Source of the DNA: Bacillus_BD sp050389805
GTDB taxonomy: Bacteria; Bacillota; Bacilli; Bacillales; Cytobacillaceae
Reading direction: 5' to 3'
Length of the DNA: 64,000 bases
Assembly (NCBI RefSeq): GCF_050389805.1
Contig: NZ_CP130945.1
Span: 2,976,001-3,040,000 of the forward strand
Shown here: positions 17,057 through 24,732 of the stretch, piece after piece
Position numbering within the stretch: the stretch's first letter is position 1
Layout of the letters: every line of letters begins with the position of its first letter
The notes under the pieces: generated by a model
Told to the model about the DNA's origin: nothing
Databases searched by the model: none
The model's input: the letters and a program-made list of their open reading frames with translations, nothing else
Program-made: the position numbers and the translations under genes

Positions 17057-18535
17057 TTAATGATTGACTGCTTTTTCGAAAACTCCTGTTTCTTGGTGAA
17101 CTGAGAGTCGTTCAATTAATTTATTGCTCTCTCTATTTAATCCAATTAAGTTTACCTTAACTCCATTTTGTTGATATTTTATGATGATTTTATCAATGGC
17201 ACCTACTGCGGAATCATCCCATAAATGCGCATTTGTTAAATCTAAATCGATCTCTTTCACATTTTCTTTAAAATCAAAATTGTGGATAAAATCAGTAACG
17301 GAGGCAAAAAATAATTGTCCAGAAACATGATAAATTTTCTTATTTGCTCCCTCTGCAGAAAGAGTCGTTATTTTCACTTTTGAGATCTTTGCTGCAAAGA
17401 AGATAGCACTTAAAATAATTCCTACAAGCACGCCTTTTGATAAATCATGTGTCATAAGAACCGTTACAACAGTTGCAACCATCACAATTGTGTCTGTAAT
17501 AGGTGCTTTATAAATCATCTTTAATGAAGACCAATCAAAAGTAGCTATACATACCATAATCATAACTCCCACCAATGCGGCCATTGGAATTTGAACTAAA
17601 TAATCATGTAACAATACAATTAAGATCATTAAAAAGACCCCAGCAACTAATGTAGATAGTCGTCCTCTTCCACCTGACTTGACATTAATACCTGATTGTC
17701 CAATCATGGCACACCCAGCCATACCTCCAAAGAATCCAGAAACTATATTGGCAATCCCTTGACCACGCGCTTCCTTATTTTTATCACTTTCGGTATCTGT
17801 CATATCATCAACAATTTGAGCAGTAAGTAAAGATTCAACAAGGCCGACAATCGCAATCGATAATGAATAAGGAAAAATAATTTGTAATGTTTCAAGATTA
17901 AACGGAATATCTGGAATTAAAAAAATCGGAAGTGTCTGAGTTAATTCACCCATATCTCCTACTGTTCGGACACCATTGCCTGTCATCACAGCTATAATTG
18001 TAATCACAATAATGGCTACTAAAGAGGAGGGTACCGCTTTTGTAAATCTTGGTAAAATATAGATTATCGCTAAGGCACCTGCTACCATTGCATACATTTG
18101 CCACGTTTCATCGACAAAGTGTGGTAATTGCGCCATAAAAATCATGATAGCTAGCGCATTTACAAATCCTGTCATCACTGAACGGGGAACGAATTTAATT
18201 AAATTCCCCAGTTTTAAGACTCCCATGATAATTTGTATCACACCTGTCAGGACTGTCGCTGCCAATAAATATTGCAAGCCATGTTGTGCCACCAATGTTA
18301 CCATCACAAGTGCCGTTGCACCTGTTGCAGCGGAAATCATAGCAGGACGACCACCAACAAAGGCAATGGTAACGGCGATACAAAACGATGCGTACAATCC
18401 AACCATCGGATCCACACCTGCAATTATGGAAAAGGAAATCGCTTCTGGAATAAGCGCCAGAGCCACAACAATACCCGCTAGTACATCGCACTTGATGTTC
18501 CCAAACCATTCATTTTTAATTTTAGTTAAGTTCAA
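17057..18535 (-). CDS. SulP-family anion permease with STAS domain
   Basis: 492 residues from TTG 18535, which is preceded by GAGGTG; an ATG at 18550 has no ribosome binding site. The membrane part (to about residue 385) has the SulP signatures IVVALALIPEAISFSIIAGV and GFVNALAIMIFMAQLP. The C-terminal STAS domain (about 395-490) has the DLTNAHLWDDSAVGAID block with its conserved serine. Family members carry sulfate, bicarbonate or other anions, some with Na+. The divergent neighbour is a universal stress gene, a pairing often seen with SulP genes and compatible with bicarbonate or stress-linked function. Confidence 0.88.
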   Translation of the reverse strand: MNLTKIKNEWFGNIKCDVLAGIVVALALIPEAISFSIIAGVDPMVGLYASFCIAVTIAFVGGRPAMISAATGATALVMVTLVAQHGLQYLLAATVLTGVIQIIMGVLKLGNLIKFVPRSVMTGFVNALAIMIFMAQLPHFVDETWQMYAMVAGALAIIYILPRFTKAVPSSLVAIIVITIIAVMTGNGVRTVGDMGELTQTLPIFLIPDIPFNLETLQIIFPYSLSIAIVGLVESLLTAQIVDDMTDTESDKNKEARGQGIANIVSGFFGGMAGCAMIGQSGINVKSGGRGRLSTLVAGVFLMILIVLLHDYLVQIPMAALVGVMIMVCIATFDWSSLKMIYKAPITDTIVMVATVVTVLMTHDLSKGVLVGIILSAIFFAAKISKVKITTLSAEGANKKIYHVSGQLFFASVTDFIHNFDFKENVKEIDLDLTNAHLWDDSAVGAIDKIIIKYQQNGVKVNLIGLNRESNKLIERLSVHQETGVFEKAVNH

Positions 18536-18790
18536 ACCGTAACACCTCATTTAATTTATTTTTTGACTTTCAACTCTCATGAAAGTCGGGACCGTTTTAA
18601 ACATAATGAATTATATTTGAATTTGACGGTTTTGGGAAATTGCATGTAAGCGAGGACATTCTGTTCAATCTTTTATTTTCTTAGTTTTACTAGTTTTATT
18701 GTATTCAAAAGAAGAATTTTATAAAATGTTAGTAATATAAACAAAAGAACTGATTTTTGTGTGACAAAAAGACAGAAACGAGGAAAAAGG

Positions 18791-19210
18791 ATGTTTAATA
18801 ATATATTATTGGCAGCAGATGGTTCTTTTCACTCCTATCGAGCTGCCGAAAAAGCGATCGAATTAGCCAAATTTGTACCGCATTCTTATATTGAAATCGT
18901 TTATGTCATTGATCTTAATGCTTCCAAAGCTGACGTTCTTAATTATTCTAATCCCATTCAAATAGAACAAAAAAGACGAGAAAAAGTTGAGTTTATTGAA
19001 AAATTAGCTAAAAAACATGGAGTTCGATATGTCATCAAAATCCTTCGTGGTGAACCAGGTCCATCAATTGTAAAGTATTGCAATGAAAATCAATTCAATC
19101 TTGTAATTATCGGAAGTCGTGGTCTAAATGTTATGCAAGAAATGGTTCTAGGCAGTGTCAGTCATAATGTTGCCAAAAGAGCCAACTGCCCTGTAATGAT
19201 TGTGAAGTAA
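18791..19210 (+). CDS. Universal stress protein, UspA family
   Basis: 139 residues from ATG 18791 (MFNNILLAADGS), directly behind GAGGAAAAAGG; an upstream in-frame start at 18761 lacks a site and adds ten residues. It has the nucleotide-binding block IIGSRGLNVMQEMVLGSVS and ends in PVMIVK. It is divergent from the SulP permease at 18535, sharing a 255-bp control region, so a functional pairing is likely. A short zinc-ribbon gene follows 24 bp downstream. Confidence 0.9.
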   Translation: MFNNILLAADGSFHSYRAAEKAIELAKFVPHSYIEIVYVIDLNASKADVLNYSNPIQIEQKRREKVEFIEKLAKKHGVRYVIKILRGEPGPSIVKYCNENQFNLVIIGSRGLNVMQEMVLGSVSHNVAKRANCPVMIVK

Positions 19211-19234
19211 ACCATATAAAAGTGGGGAATAATA

Positions 19235-19369
19235 ATGAAAGAACTGGTTGGTACTTGCTTTCAATGTGAAAAGAACATTTATTGCTTAGATGGTTTCTTT
19301 AATGGGATTCAAACAGAAGATCATAAAATACTTTGTATTGAGTGTAATAACAAGGTGAAGAAATCATGA
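19235..19369 (+). CDS. Small zinc-ribbon protein (44 aa)
   Basis: 44 residues, starting MKELVGTCFQCEKNIYCLDG, with CFQC at residue 8-11 and CIEC at 35-38: a minimal four-cysteine zinc ribbon. ATG at 19235 behind GTGGGGA. It follows the Usp gene by 24 bp with no terminator between, so the two are probably co-transcribed. I know of similar short Bacillus proteins but no function. Confidence 0.65.
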   Translation: MKELVGTCFQCEKNIYCLDGFFNGIQTEDHKILCIECNNKVKKS

Positions 19370-19479
19370 AATCATAAAGATTTGTGAGCAAATGATTTTA
19401 TTTTCTTTATTAAAACTCGATCTAATACTATTAAAACTAACTTCCTAGTTTTATGTGAGTCTAATAAACAATCAAAATA

Positions 19480-19517
19480 AAAAACCTCAAAAGAAAGCTA
19501 GTTCTTTTAGAGGTTTA
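19480..19517 (-). terminator. Terminator of the redoxin gene
   Basis: On the minus strand AAACCTCTAAAAGAA and TTCTTTTGAGGTTT pair with one bulge and run into a T-tract. Confidence 0.75.
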
Positions 19518-19521
19518 TGAT

Positions 19522-20034
19522 TTAATCTTTTATCTGATTATACTCTTCTTTTATTTCTTTTATCGTTTGGTCGATTTCTTCACCATAATGATCATTAACT
19601 GTTTTAAATACAACATTGCCTTCCTCGTCCATTAAAGCGTAACCGCGATATGAAGTATCACCATTTTTCATTCCCATATGGTCGATTAATTCTAATTCAG
19701 GATCGGAAATAAAAGGAAGACTTGTCCCAACTTCTTGAATTAAAGCCTCATGTAATAAAGCTTGTTCGTCCGACGTATCTCCGCTGATAATATACATCGG
19801 AATATCTAATTCCTCTAACTCTTTTAAATTCTGATGCAACCCAACGAGTTGCTGTTGACAGATACTTCAGGTGTAAGTCGTTAAGAAAAAGAAAACCGTA
19901 GGCTTCTCGGGTGGGAATGTAACTTCTTTCTTCTCATGATCTAGTAAAGTTACTGGTTCTGCTAATCCTTTTTGTCCACATGCTACTAATAAAAGAATTG
20001 CGATTAGTATGATTGGTGCCCATCTCTTGTTCAA
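19522..20034 (-). CDS. Redoxin (peroxiredoxin-like) lipoprotein with in-frame TGA at the active-site Cys: candidate selenoprotein
   Basis: One frame runs from TTG 20034 (behind GGGAGGG) to a stop at 19522, interrupted only by a TGA at 19867-19869 (codon 56). The 170-residue product has a signal peptide with lipobox LVAC at Cys19, then a thioredoxin-fold start with PTVFFFLTTYT, TGA, SIC, QQQLVGLHQNL. The TGA takes the place of the first cysteine of the CxxC-type pair, giving TGA-Ser-Ile-Cys59. Downstream the redoxin fold continues: PMYIISGDTSDE, LPFISDPELELIDHMGM and GYALMDEEGNVV. Directly after the TGA, 19830-19862 can form a hairpin with a GCAAC/GTTGC upper stem, 19 bases from the TGA to the loop. 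If Sec is not inserted, this is a nonsense mutant and the segment from TTG 19839 would lack signal peptide and the first active-site residue. No selABC is in the window. Confidence 0.7.
19830..19862 (-). promoter_or_regulatory. Candidate bacterial SECIS-like hairpin
   Basis: On the minus strand TCTG and CAGA enclose GCAAC/GTTGC with loop TCGTTGG, starting five bases after the TGA. A T-G pair extends the upper stem and leaves CGTTG in the loop, with a G in the first two positions as bacterial SECIS models require. The upper stem is short, so a fold calculation is needed. Confidence 0.45.
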
Positions 20035-20122
20035 CTGCTATCCCTCCCTTCTAGTTGCTATCTTTCTTCATTTTAGAGGGTCACTATTTATTCGTCAATT
20101 CTAAAGAATCGAAAGGAAGGGA

Positions 20123-20683
20123 TTATATAGATTGATTAGCACCTCGAAACGACTTTTGATGAAAGTTACTTAATAATAAAAAGAAATCCTCTTCTCTATC
20201 TGGTAATTCCGCATTCTCATAGAATGTCATATACATCGCTTTATATGTTTCAGGAACGATTTTATAATTGTGAACATAATCGGTCTCCGTAAAACCACAC
20301 TTTTTCCAAAATTGAATTCGTCTTATATTTTCGACTGTTTCTTCAGCTTCTACTTCTATTAAAATTCCTGTAAAACCGTGCTCACTTCCCCATTTCTTTA
20401 TTTCAAACATCATTTTTTTACCAACACCCCGACCTTGAACCTTTTGGCTTACAGCTAAATAATCAATGAGAAGAAGGTTTGAACCATTTAAAATGCCCGA
20501 TAATGCCACAGCAATGATTACCCCGTTTTCCATTAAATAGTGAAAACGGCACATCTTTTTAAAAAACATATTTCTAATCACCATTTTTTGTTTTCCATTA
20601 CTACTGCCGAACGCTTCATGATATACGACTTTCCATTTTTCCCATACGTCTTCATCCCATTGATCAATTGTGATGAATTCCAA
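20123..20683 (-). CDS. GNAT-family acetyltransferase
   Basis: 186 residues. The acetyl-CoA binding motif A reads YLAVSQKVQGRGVGKKMM (residues 75-92), and motif B IQFWKKCGFTETD follows near 133. GNAT enzymes transfer acetyl from acetyl-CoA to an amine; the acceptor is unknown. ATG behind a GGAGG site that lies in the 19-bp gap after the DUF3784-type gene, so the two are probably an operon. Confidence 0.85.
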   Translation of the reverse strand: MEFITIDQWDEDVWEKWKVVYHEAFGSSNGKQKMVIRNMFFKKMCRFHYLMENGVIIAVALSGILNGSNLLLIDYLAVSQKVQGRGVGKKMMFEIKKWGSEHGFTGILIEVEAEETVENIRRIQFWKKCGFTETDYVHNYKIVPETYKAMYMTFYENAELPDREEDFFLLLSNFHQKSFRGANQSI

Positions 20684-20702
20684 AATAAAATACCTCCGGA
20701 CT

Positions 20703-21422
20703 TTACTGTTTTTCTTGCTTTAATTGTTCATACCAACCGTTGGTTTGTTCGGTATTCTTCCCATTAATAAAAATTGATTTATTTTTTAAGTCAATTAATA
20801 AATAAGGTGCTTGATGACGAATAAACAGAAGACTGCTTCCATATTTTTCAACATAAAAATGCCCCTTTGATAAATTTTCCATCCCAAAGCCATTTTCTTT
20901 ATAATGGATCTCAGGCATGTCATGCAATATTTCAATTTTTTCAATATCAGCCAAGTTCCATTCATCCCCATACATTCCATTAATCTCAAAAGTATCTTCA
21001 TTTACGACCAACTCATTGGGCTGATAGCCAATGAAAAATAAAACAATAATAAAGCCAAAAATCAAAAAGCTAAAACCTAATCCTAACCATAAACTTTTCT
21101 TTTGTTTAGACGGCACCTCATATCTAGAAAGATAGATCATACCACCAAATAAAAAGATCATCATAAAGCCATACTGAACTTCAATCACATATGGAAGGGT
21201 CGTAAAGTTAAGTGGAAAAAGAAGGAGCATTCCGACTGCGGTAAAAATGAGCAAAGTACCCGTTTTTTGAGGATACCCTCTTTCAATTAACTCTTTTTGT
21301 TCCTCTTCTGATCGGTTATTAAATCCAGATAATAACCCGTATTGTTGTTTAGTACGAATCGCCCAACCAAAAACTAAAAATAACCCGATGACGATTAGTT
21401 CAATCATGATATGAACCCACAT
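20703..21422 (-). CDS. DUF3784-type membrane protein with PH-like C-terminal domain
   Basis: 239 residues. Four hydrophobic helices occupy the first 130 residues, with the loop LLSGFNNRSEEEQKELIERG after the first, the signature of DUF3784-type Firmicute membrane proteins. The soluble C-terminal part (about 138-230) has beta-rich sequence like bacterial PH domains. ATG behind GGAGGGA. The downstream GNAT gene starts 19 bp later, indicating an operon. Function unknown. Confidence 0.75.
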   Translation of the reverse strand: MWVHIMIELIVIGLFLVFGWAIRTKQQYGLLSGFNNRSEEEQKELIERGYPQKTGTLLIFTAVGMLLLFPLNFTTLPYVIEVQYGFMMIFLFGGMIYLSRYEVPSKQKKSLWLGLGFSFLIFGFIIVLFFIGYQPNELVVNEDTFEINGMYGDEWNLADIEKIEILHDMPEIHYKENGFGMENLSKGHFYVEKYGSSLLFIRHQAPYLLIDLKNKSIFINGKNTEQTNGWYEQLKQEKQ

Positions 21423-21574
21423 TTCTGTCCCTCCTTTAATCCTGCTAACAGTGTACCATTTTCAGGAAGGTTATACACATCTCATATTTGCGTCACCGCG
21501 ATTGTATAGATATTCTCCTACTAGTATACTGCATTAAATCAAATTAATAATAATTATTTTAATTTAATTCCTAA

Positions 21575-21596
21575 CGATAACCATTATCAATGGTTG
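21575..21596. promoter_or_regulatory. Fur-box-like overlapping palindromes upstream of CDF gene
   Basis: CGATAACCATTATCA (21575-21589) matches the 7-1-7 Fur consensus TGATAATnATTATCA at 13 of 15 positions, and it overlaps AACCATTATCAATGGTT, another palindrome. It lies about 70 bp upstream of the promoter at 21659. Candidate metalloregulator site. Confidence 0.4.
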
Positions 21597-21623
21597 ATCA
21601 TATTGGAAAATCTGATGATTTTA

Positions 21624-21654
21624 ATTCTCAATTATAAATAAAAATTCTCAATTA
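21624..21654 (+). repeat. Direct repeat ATTCTCAATTA x2 next to promoter
   Basis: Two identical 11-base copies start at 21624 and 21644, 20 bp (about two helical turns) apart, and end five bases before the -35 element at 21659. This is the geometry of an activator binding site. Confidence 0.5.
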
Positions 21655-21658
21655 GGTA

Positions 21659-21686
21659 TTGTTTTTACGTAAAATAGCTATATAAT
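21659..21686 (+). promoter_or_regulatory. Sigma-A promoter of CDF gene
   Basis: TTGTTT at 21659-21664, 16-bp spacer and consensus TATAAT at 21681-21686, 24 bases before the start codon. Confidence 0.65.
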
Positions 21687-21710
21687 GATAGTGAGAGGAG
21701 GAGAAAAAAT

Positions 21711-22646
21711 ATGAAAACTTATGACTATCATCACCTTGATCATATAAAAAAACAGCAAAAATCTAAAAGAGCATTATGGATAACCCTTTTATTAACGATA
21801 TTTTTTACATTGGTAGAGGTGGTTGGAGGGATGCTTTCAAACTCTTTAGCTCTTTTATCTGATTCTGCCCATATGCTTTCTGATGTACTTGCCTTAGGAC
21901 TGAGTATGACAGCCATTTACATGGCAACTCGAAATCCAAATAAAAAGTATACATTTGGCTATCTTAGGTTTGAAATATTAGCTTCTTTTATTAATGGGTT
22001 AGCGCTAGTGGTGATATCCGTAGTGATTTTTATTGAAGGGATTAAACGAATGATTACACCTTCCGAAATTAACTTTACATTAATGTTAACCATAGCAATC
22101 ATTGGTTTAATCGTAAACATTGTTTTGACCATCGTATTGAGCAGAAGTACTAGGGATGAAGAAAATTTAAATATTAAAAGTGCATTATGGCATTTTATTG
22201 GAGATTTATTAAATTCAATTGGTGTCATCATTTCTGCGTTATTAATCTGGTTTACAGGTCTTATGATCATTGATCCGATCATTAGTATGATTATTGGAGG
22301 CGTCATCTTTATTGGTGGAGCAAAAATTATCCGTGAATCCTATCTTATTTTAATGGAAACTGTACCAGATCAATTTGATCTAGATCTCATTAGACAAGAC
22401 ATTCTCTCCATTAAAGGAGTTGAAAACGTTCATGAAATGCATTTATGGACAATTACAACCAATCATTATTCATTAACAGCCCATATTTTTGTTTATCACG
22501 ACAGTCAAGCTTCCGAAACCATTGCGAACATTAATGAATTATTAGCAAGTAAATATCAAATTGTCCATTCAACTATCCAAATTGAAAATCCTATGATCCA
22601 TGATCATGGACAATACGGAAAAGATTTTTTAAGACAACAAGCCTAA
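21711..22646 (+). CDS. Cation diffusion facilitator metal exporter (CzcD-like)
   Basis: 311 residues with six membrane helices (residues 20-205) and a cytosolic C-terminal domain. The metal site is visible as SDSAHMLSD in helix 2 (H-x3-D) and HFIGDLLNS in helix 5 (H-x3-D), matching the zinc-type site of CzcD/ZitB. The C-terminal end has HLWTITTNHYSLTAHIFV, the family metal-sensing domain, and MIHDHGQYG at the end. A His-rich N-terminus (YDYHHLDH) supports Zn2+ or Co2+. ATG behind GAGGAGG. Upstream are direct repeats and a Fur-like dyad, so metal-responsive control is likely. Confidence 0.92.
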   Translation: MKTYDYHHLDHIKKQQKSKRALWITLLLTIFFTLVEVVGGMLSNSLALLSDSAHMLSDVLALGLSMTAIYMATRNPNKKYTFGYLRFEILASFINGLALVVISVVIFIEGIKRMITPSEINFTLMLTIAIIGLIVNIVLTIVLSRSTRDEENLNIKSALWHFIGDLLNSIGVIISALLIWFTGLMIIDPIISMIIGGVIFIGGAKIIRESYLILMETVPDQFDLDLIRQDILSIKGVENVHEMHLWTITTNHYSLTAHIFVYHDSQASETIANINELLASKYQIVHSTIQIENPMIHDHGQYGKDFLRQQA

Positions 22647-22707
22647 AAAATATACTAAATCTTTCTATGAAGATGCTAGACTTTAAAAGCTTATCCACAT
22701 AAAAATA

Positions 22708-22748
22708 AGGCAAATTTATTCGCTTTACGAATAGATTTGCCTTTTTTT
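22708..22748. terminator. Bidirectional terminator after the CDF gene
   Basis: AGGCAAAT...TATTCG and CGAATA...ATTTGCCT form a long stem with T-run on the plus strand; on the minus strand a T-rich tail also follows, so it could end the orphan transcript that starts near 22968. Confidence 0.88.
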
Positions 22749-23233
22749 TCATTTGTCCCTCATAAAGAGACCTGTATACTCGGGACAGCTTTTATGATTT
22801 AAGAATATCATATCCTAGACATCATTAAGATGACCTATTCAGGTTTATAGGTTTCTTTTAAACTTCCTTATTTTCACATGTGCAATAAACATTAAACATG
22901 AAGCTATCCCCTTGTATTTAGCCCCGCCTACGCTAAATACGATGATGACCACTCGTGCCATCCAACCTAATTTCATTATAACGGTAAGCGCTTACACTAT
23001 CAATAAATAGTTTCCGATTCTTTTCGACATTATTCATCTTTCCCTCTTTTTTATAGTGTTATATATATTATTTTTCACAAAACGTATAGGACGGGATTTT
23101 ACTCCATATTAAACTGGGGATTTATATACAAAAAAGTTAAATTTTCTGTAATACAAAAATCAATTTTTATATGTAAGAGAATAAATATGTTAAAATTAAT
23201 GATTATTGAATCTATACAAAAGGTGGACAAATA
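22749..23233. other. 485-bp intergenic stretch
   Basis: Contains the orphan cre promoter, a GTATTTAGC/GCTAAATAC dyad in its putative transcript (around 22920-22945), and an AT-rich leader of the nuclease gene. No coding region is supported. Confidence 0.5.
22975..23003 (-). promoter_or_regulatory. Near-consensus sigma-A promoter with CcpA (cre)-like operator in its spacer
   Basis: On the minus strand TTGATA, a 17-bp spacer and consensus TATAAT. The spacer holds TGTAAGCGCTTACC, one mismatch from the cre consensus. The transcript would run about 260 nt leftward to the terminator at 22708 and contains no recognisable gene, only a 38-codon ORF without a good ribosome binding site. Confidence 0.6.
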
Positions 23234-24184
23234 ATGATTAAAAATAATAAAGTCTTTTTTTGTTGTTTATTAAGTATATGTTTGTCTTCTCTATTATTTG
23301 GCTGTTCAACCGAAAAGGACCATTCAATCTCAACGATTGAATCCAAAGCTCATACTGAGTCGATAAAAAAGGATGACAGTCACAACTCGGCACAAGGAGA
23401 AGTACAACAAAATGAAGCAGTAGAAACAGTTGAAAAGGACAAACAAACTAACATTGAAGAAACACCTAAAAAGGATGACTCTCTTCAAAAGCGTGCATCT
23501 CTTCTTGGCTTAGAATCTGCAACCGTTTCACGAGTGGTAGATGGCGATACGTTTGTGCTTTCGGATGGTCGAAGGGTCAGATTAATTGGAGTCAACACAC
23601 CTGAATCAACAAATAGGCATGAAGAATACGGGAAAGAAGCGAGTAACTACACTTCTTCAAAATTAGCAGGAAAACAAATTTGGTTGCAAAAGGATGTTTC
23701 GGATACAGACCGTTATGATCGTTATTTGAGAATTGTCTGGCTTGAAGTTCCATCGGATGATATGGATGAAAATGAAATAAGGACAAAGATGTTTAACGCT
23801 GATTTAGTTTTAAATGGCTTTGCGGAACCATCTACCTATCCACCAGATGTTAAATATAGCGAGTATTTTGTAAAATTTGCTGGAGAAGCACGAGAACAAA
23901 ATACCGGCTTATGGGCATTCGGTGAAAATGGAACAACAAAAGGTGACCTTGATTCGCATAAAATGGCGTCAAATCAAAAGTCTTCAGAAGAACAAACACC
24001 TCCAAATTCAACAAACTCATCGAAAAGCAACCTATTATATGATCCAAACGGTGCTGACCGAGATTGCAGTGATTTTAATACACAAGCAGAAGCACAGGCC
24101 TTTATGGAAGCATCAGGACCAGGAGATCCACACCGTTTGGATGGTAATGATAAAGATGGATTAGCCTGCGAAAGCCTTCCTTAA
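23234..24184 (+). CDS. Secreted thermonuclease lipoprotein (SNase plus excalibur domain)
   Basis: 316 residues. A signal peptide ends in lipobox LFGC (Cys24), followed by a charged linker to about residue 85. The staphylococcal-nuclease domain (about 92-235) has VVDGDTFVLSDGRRVRLIGV, NTPES, and RYLRIVWLE, with the conserved Asp, Arg and Glu catalytic positions. The C-terminal excalibur calcium-binding motif (about 268-316) reads DPNGADRDCSDF and ends DKDGLACESLP. It is a lipid-anchored nuclease that could degrade external DNA. ATG behind AAAGGTGG. Single gene with terminator. Confidence 0.92.
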   Translation: MIKNNKVFFCCLLSICLSSLLFGCSTEKDHSISTIESKAHTESIKKDDSHNSAQGEVQQNEAVETVEKDKQTNIEETPKKDDSLQKRASLLGLESATVSRVVDGDTFVLSDGRRVRLIGVNTPESTNRHEEYGKEASNYTSSKLAGKQIWLQKDVSDTDRYDRYLRIVWLEVPSDDMDENEIRTKMFNADLVLNGFAEPSTYPPDVKYSEYFVKFAGEAREQNTGLWAFGENGTTKGDLDSHKMASNQKSSEEQTPPNSTNSSKSNLLYDPNGADRDCSDFNTQAEAQAFMEASGPGDPHRLDGNDKDGLACESLP

Positions 24185-24190
24185 ACTTTA

Positions 24191-24232
24191 AAATGTGAAG
24201 AAAACTTTTTTTCATGAATGTTTTTTCACATT
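24191..24232 (+). terminator. Terminator of the nuclease gene
   Basis: AATGTGAAGAAAAC and GTTTTTTCACATT pair; T-rich inner arm. Confidence 0.65.
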
Positions 24233-24327
24233 ATACTCATGAAATGCTTTGAGTTATACGTAATAACTGGTTGGAATATTATTTAATTCAGTACACACCC
24301 TAAATACTATAGGAGATGTATAGCAAA

Positions 24328-24477
24328 ATGAATAAGTATCGTGAAAACGCAGATCAACAAAACGATCACTCCATTCAAGATGAAGCCATGAAACGTGCCA
24401 ATCAAAGATTTAATAAAATAAAACAAGAAGTTCAGGAAATGATACAGAAAAATGAACATTCTGATCCAATGGAATAA
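24328..24477 (+). CDS. Small hydrophilic helical protein (49 aa)
   Basis: 49 residues, MNKYRENADQQNDH at the N-terminus, then a charged helix NQRFNKIKQEVQEMIQ. ATG at 24328 follows GGAGATG with a long (ten-base) spacer, and a strong terminator follows at 24534. Nothing identifies the family; it may be a small spore-associated protein. Too short for ordinary gene-callers. Confidence 0.6.
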   Translation: MNKYRENADQQNDHSIQDEAMKRANQRFNKIKQEVQEMIQKNEHSDPME

Positions 24478-24533
24478 TTTATATTCATATGAAATGGTAA
24501 AATATAGGCACTGGTTATTTTTGAATGAAGACC

Positions 24534-24575
24534 AAAAAAGCGCATAAACCATTAAGGGTTTTATGCGCTTTTTTA
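24534..24575. terminator. Bidirectional terminator before tRNA
   Basis: AAAAAGCGCATAAACC and GGGTTTTATGCGCTTTTTT pair around a short loop, usable on both strands. Confidence 0.85.
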
Positions 24576-24579
24576 TTAG

Positions 24580-24652
24580 TGCTGGAGACAGGACTTGAAC
24601 CTTCGACCCCTTCATTACGAGTGAAGTGCTCTACTAGCTGAGCTACACCAGC
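24580..24652 (-). tRNA. tRNA-Thr (anticodon CGT), possibly degenerate
   Basis: On the minus strand the cloverleaf reads GCTGGTG, D-arm GCTC...GAGC, a perfect anticodon stem CTTCA/TGAAG with loop CTCGTAA (anticodon CGT, Thr), T-loop TTCAAGT and 3' CTCCAGC plus discriminator A. CCA is not encoded. Two stem pairs do not match: position 6-67 is T-T and 50-64 is A-G, so it may be decaying or imperfect. It lies 81 bp from the group II intron end. Confidence 0.85.
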
Positions 24653-24732
24653 AAATTAAATAGACATATCAATTAAAGAAGGTAAAAGTTATACCCTATT
24701 TTTTCCATTGTGTGAACTTTTTATCTATTTTT

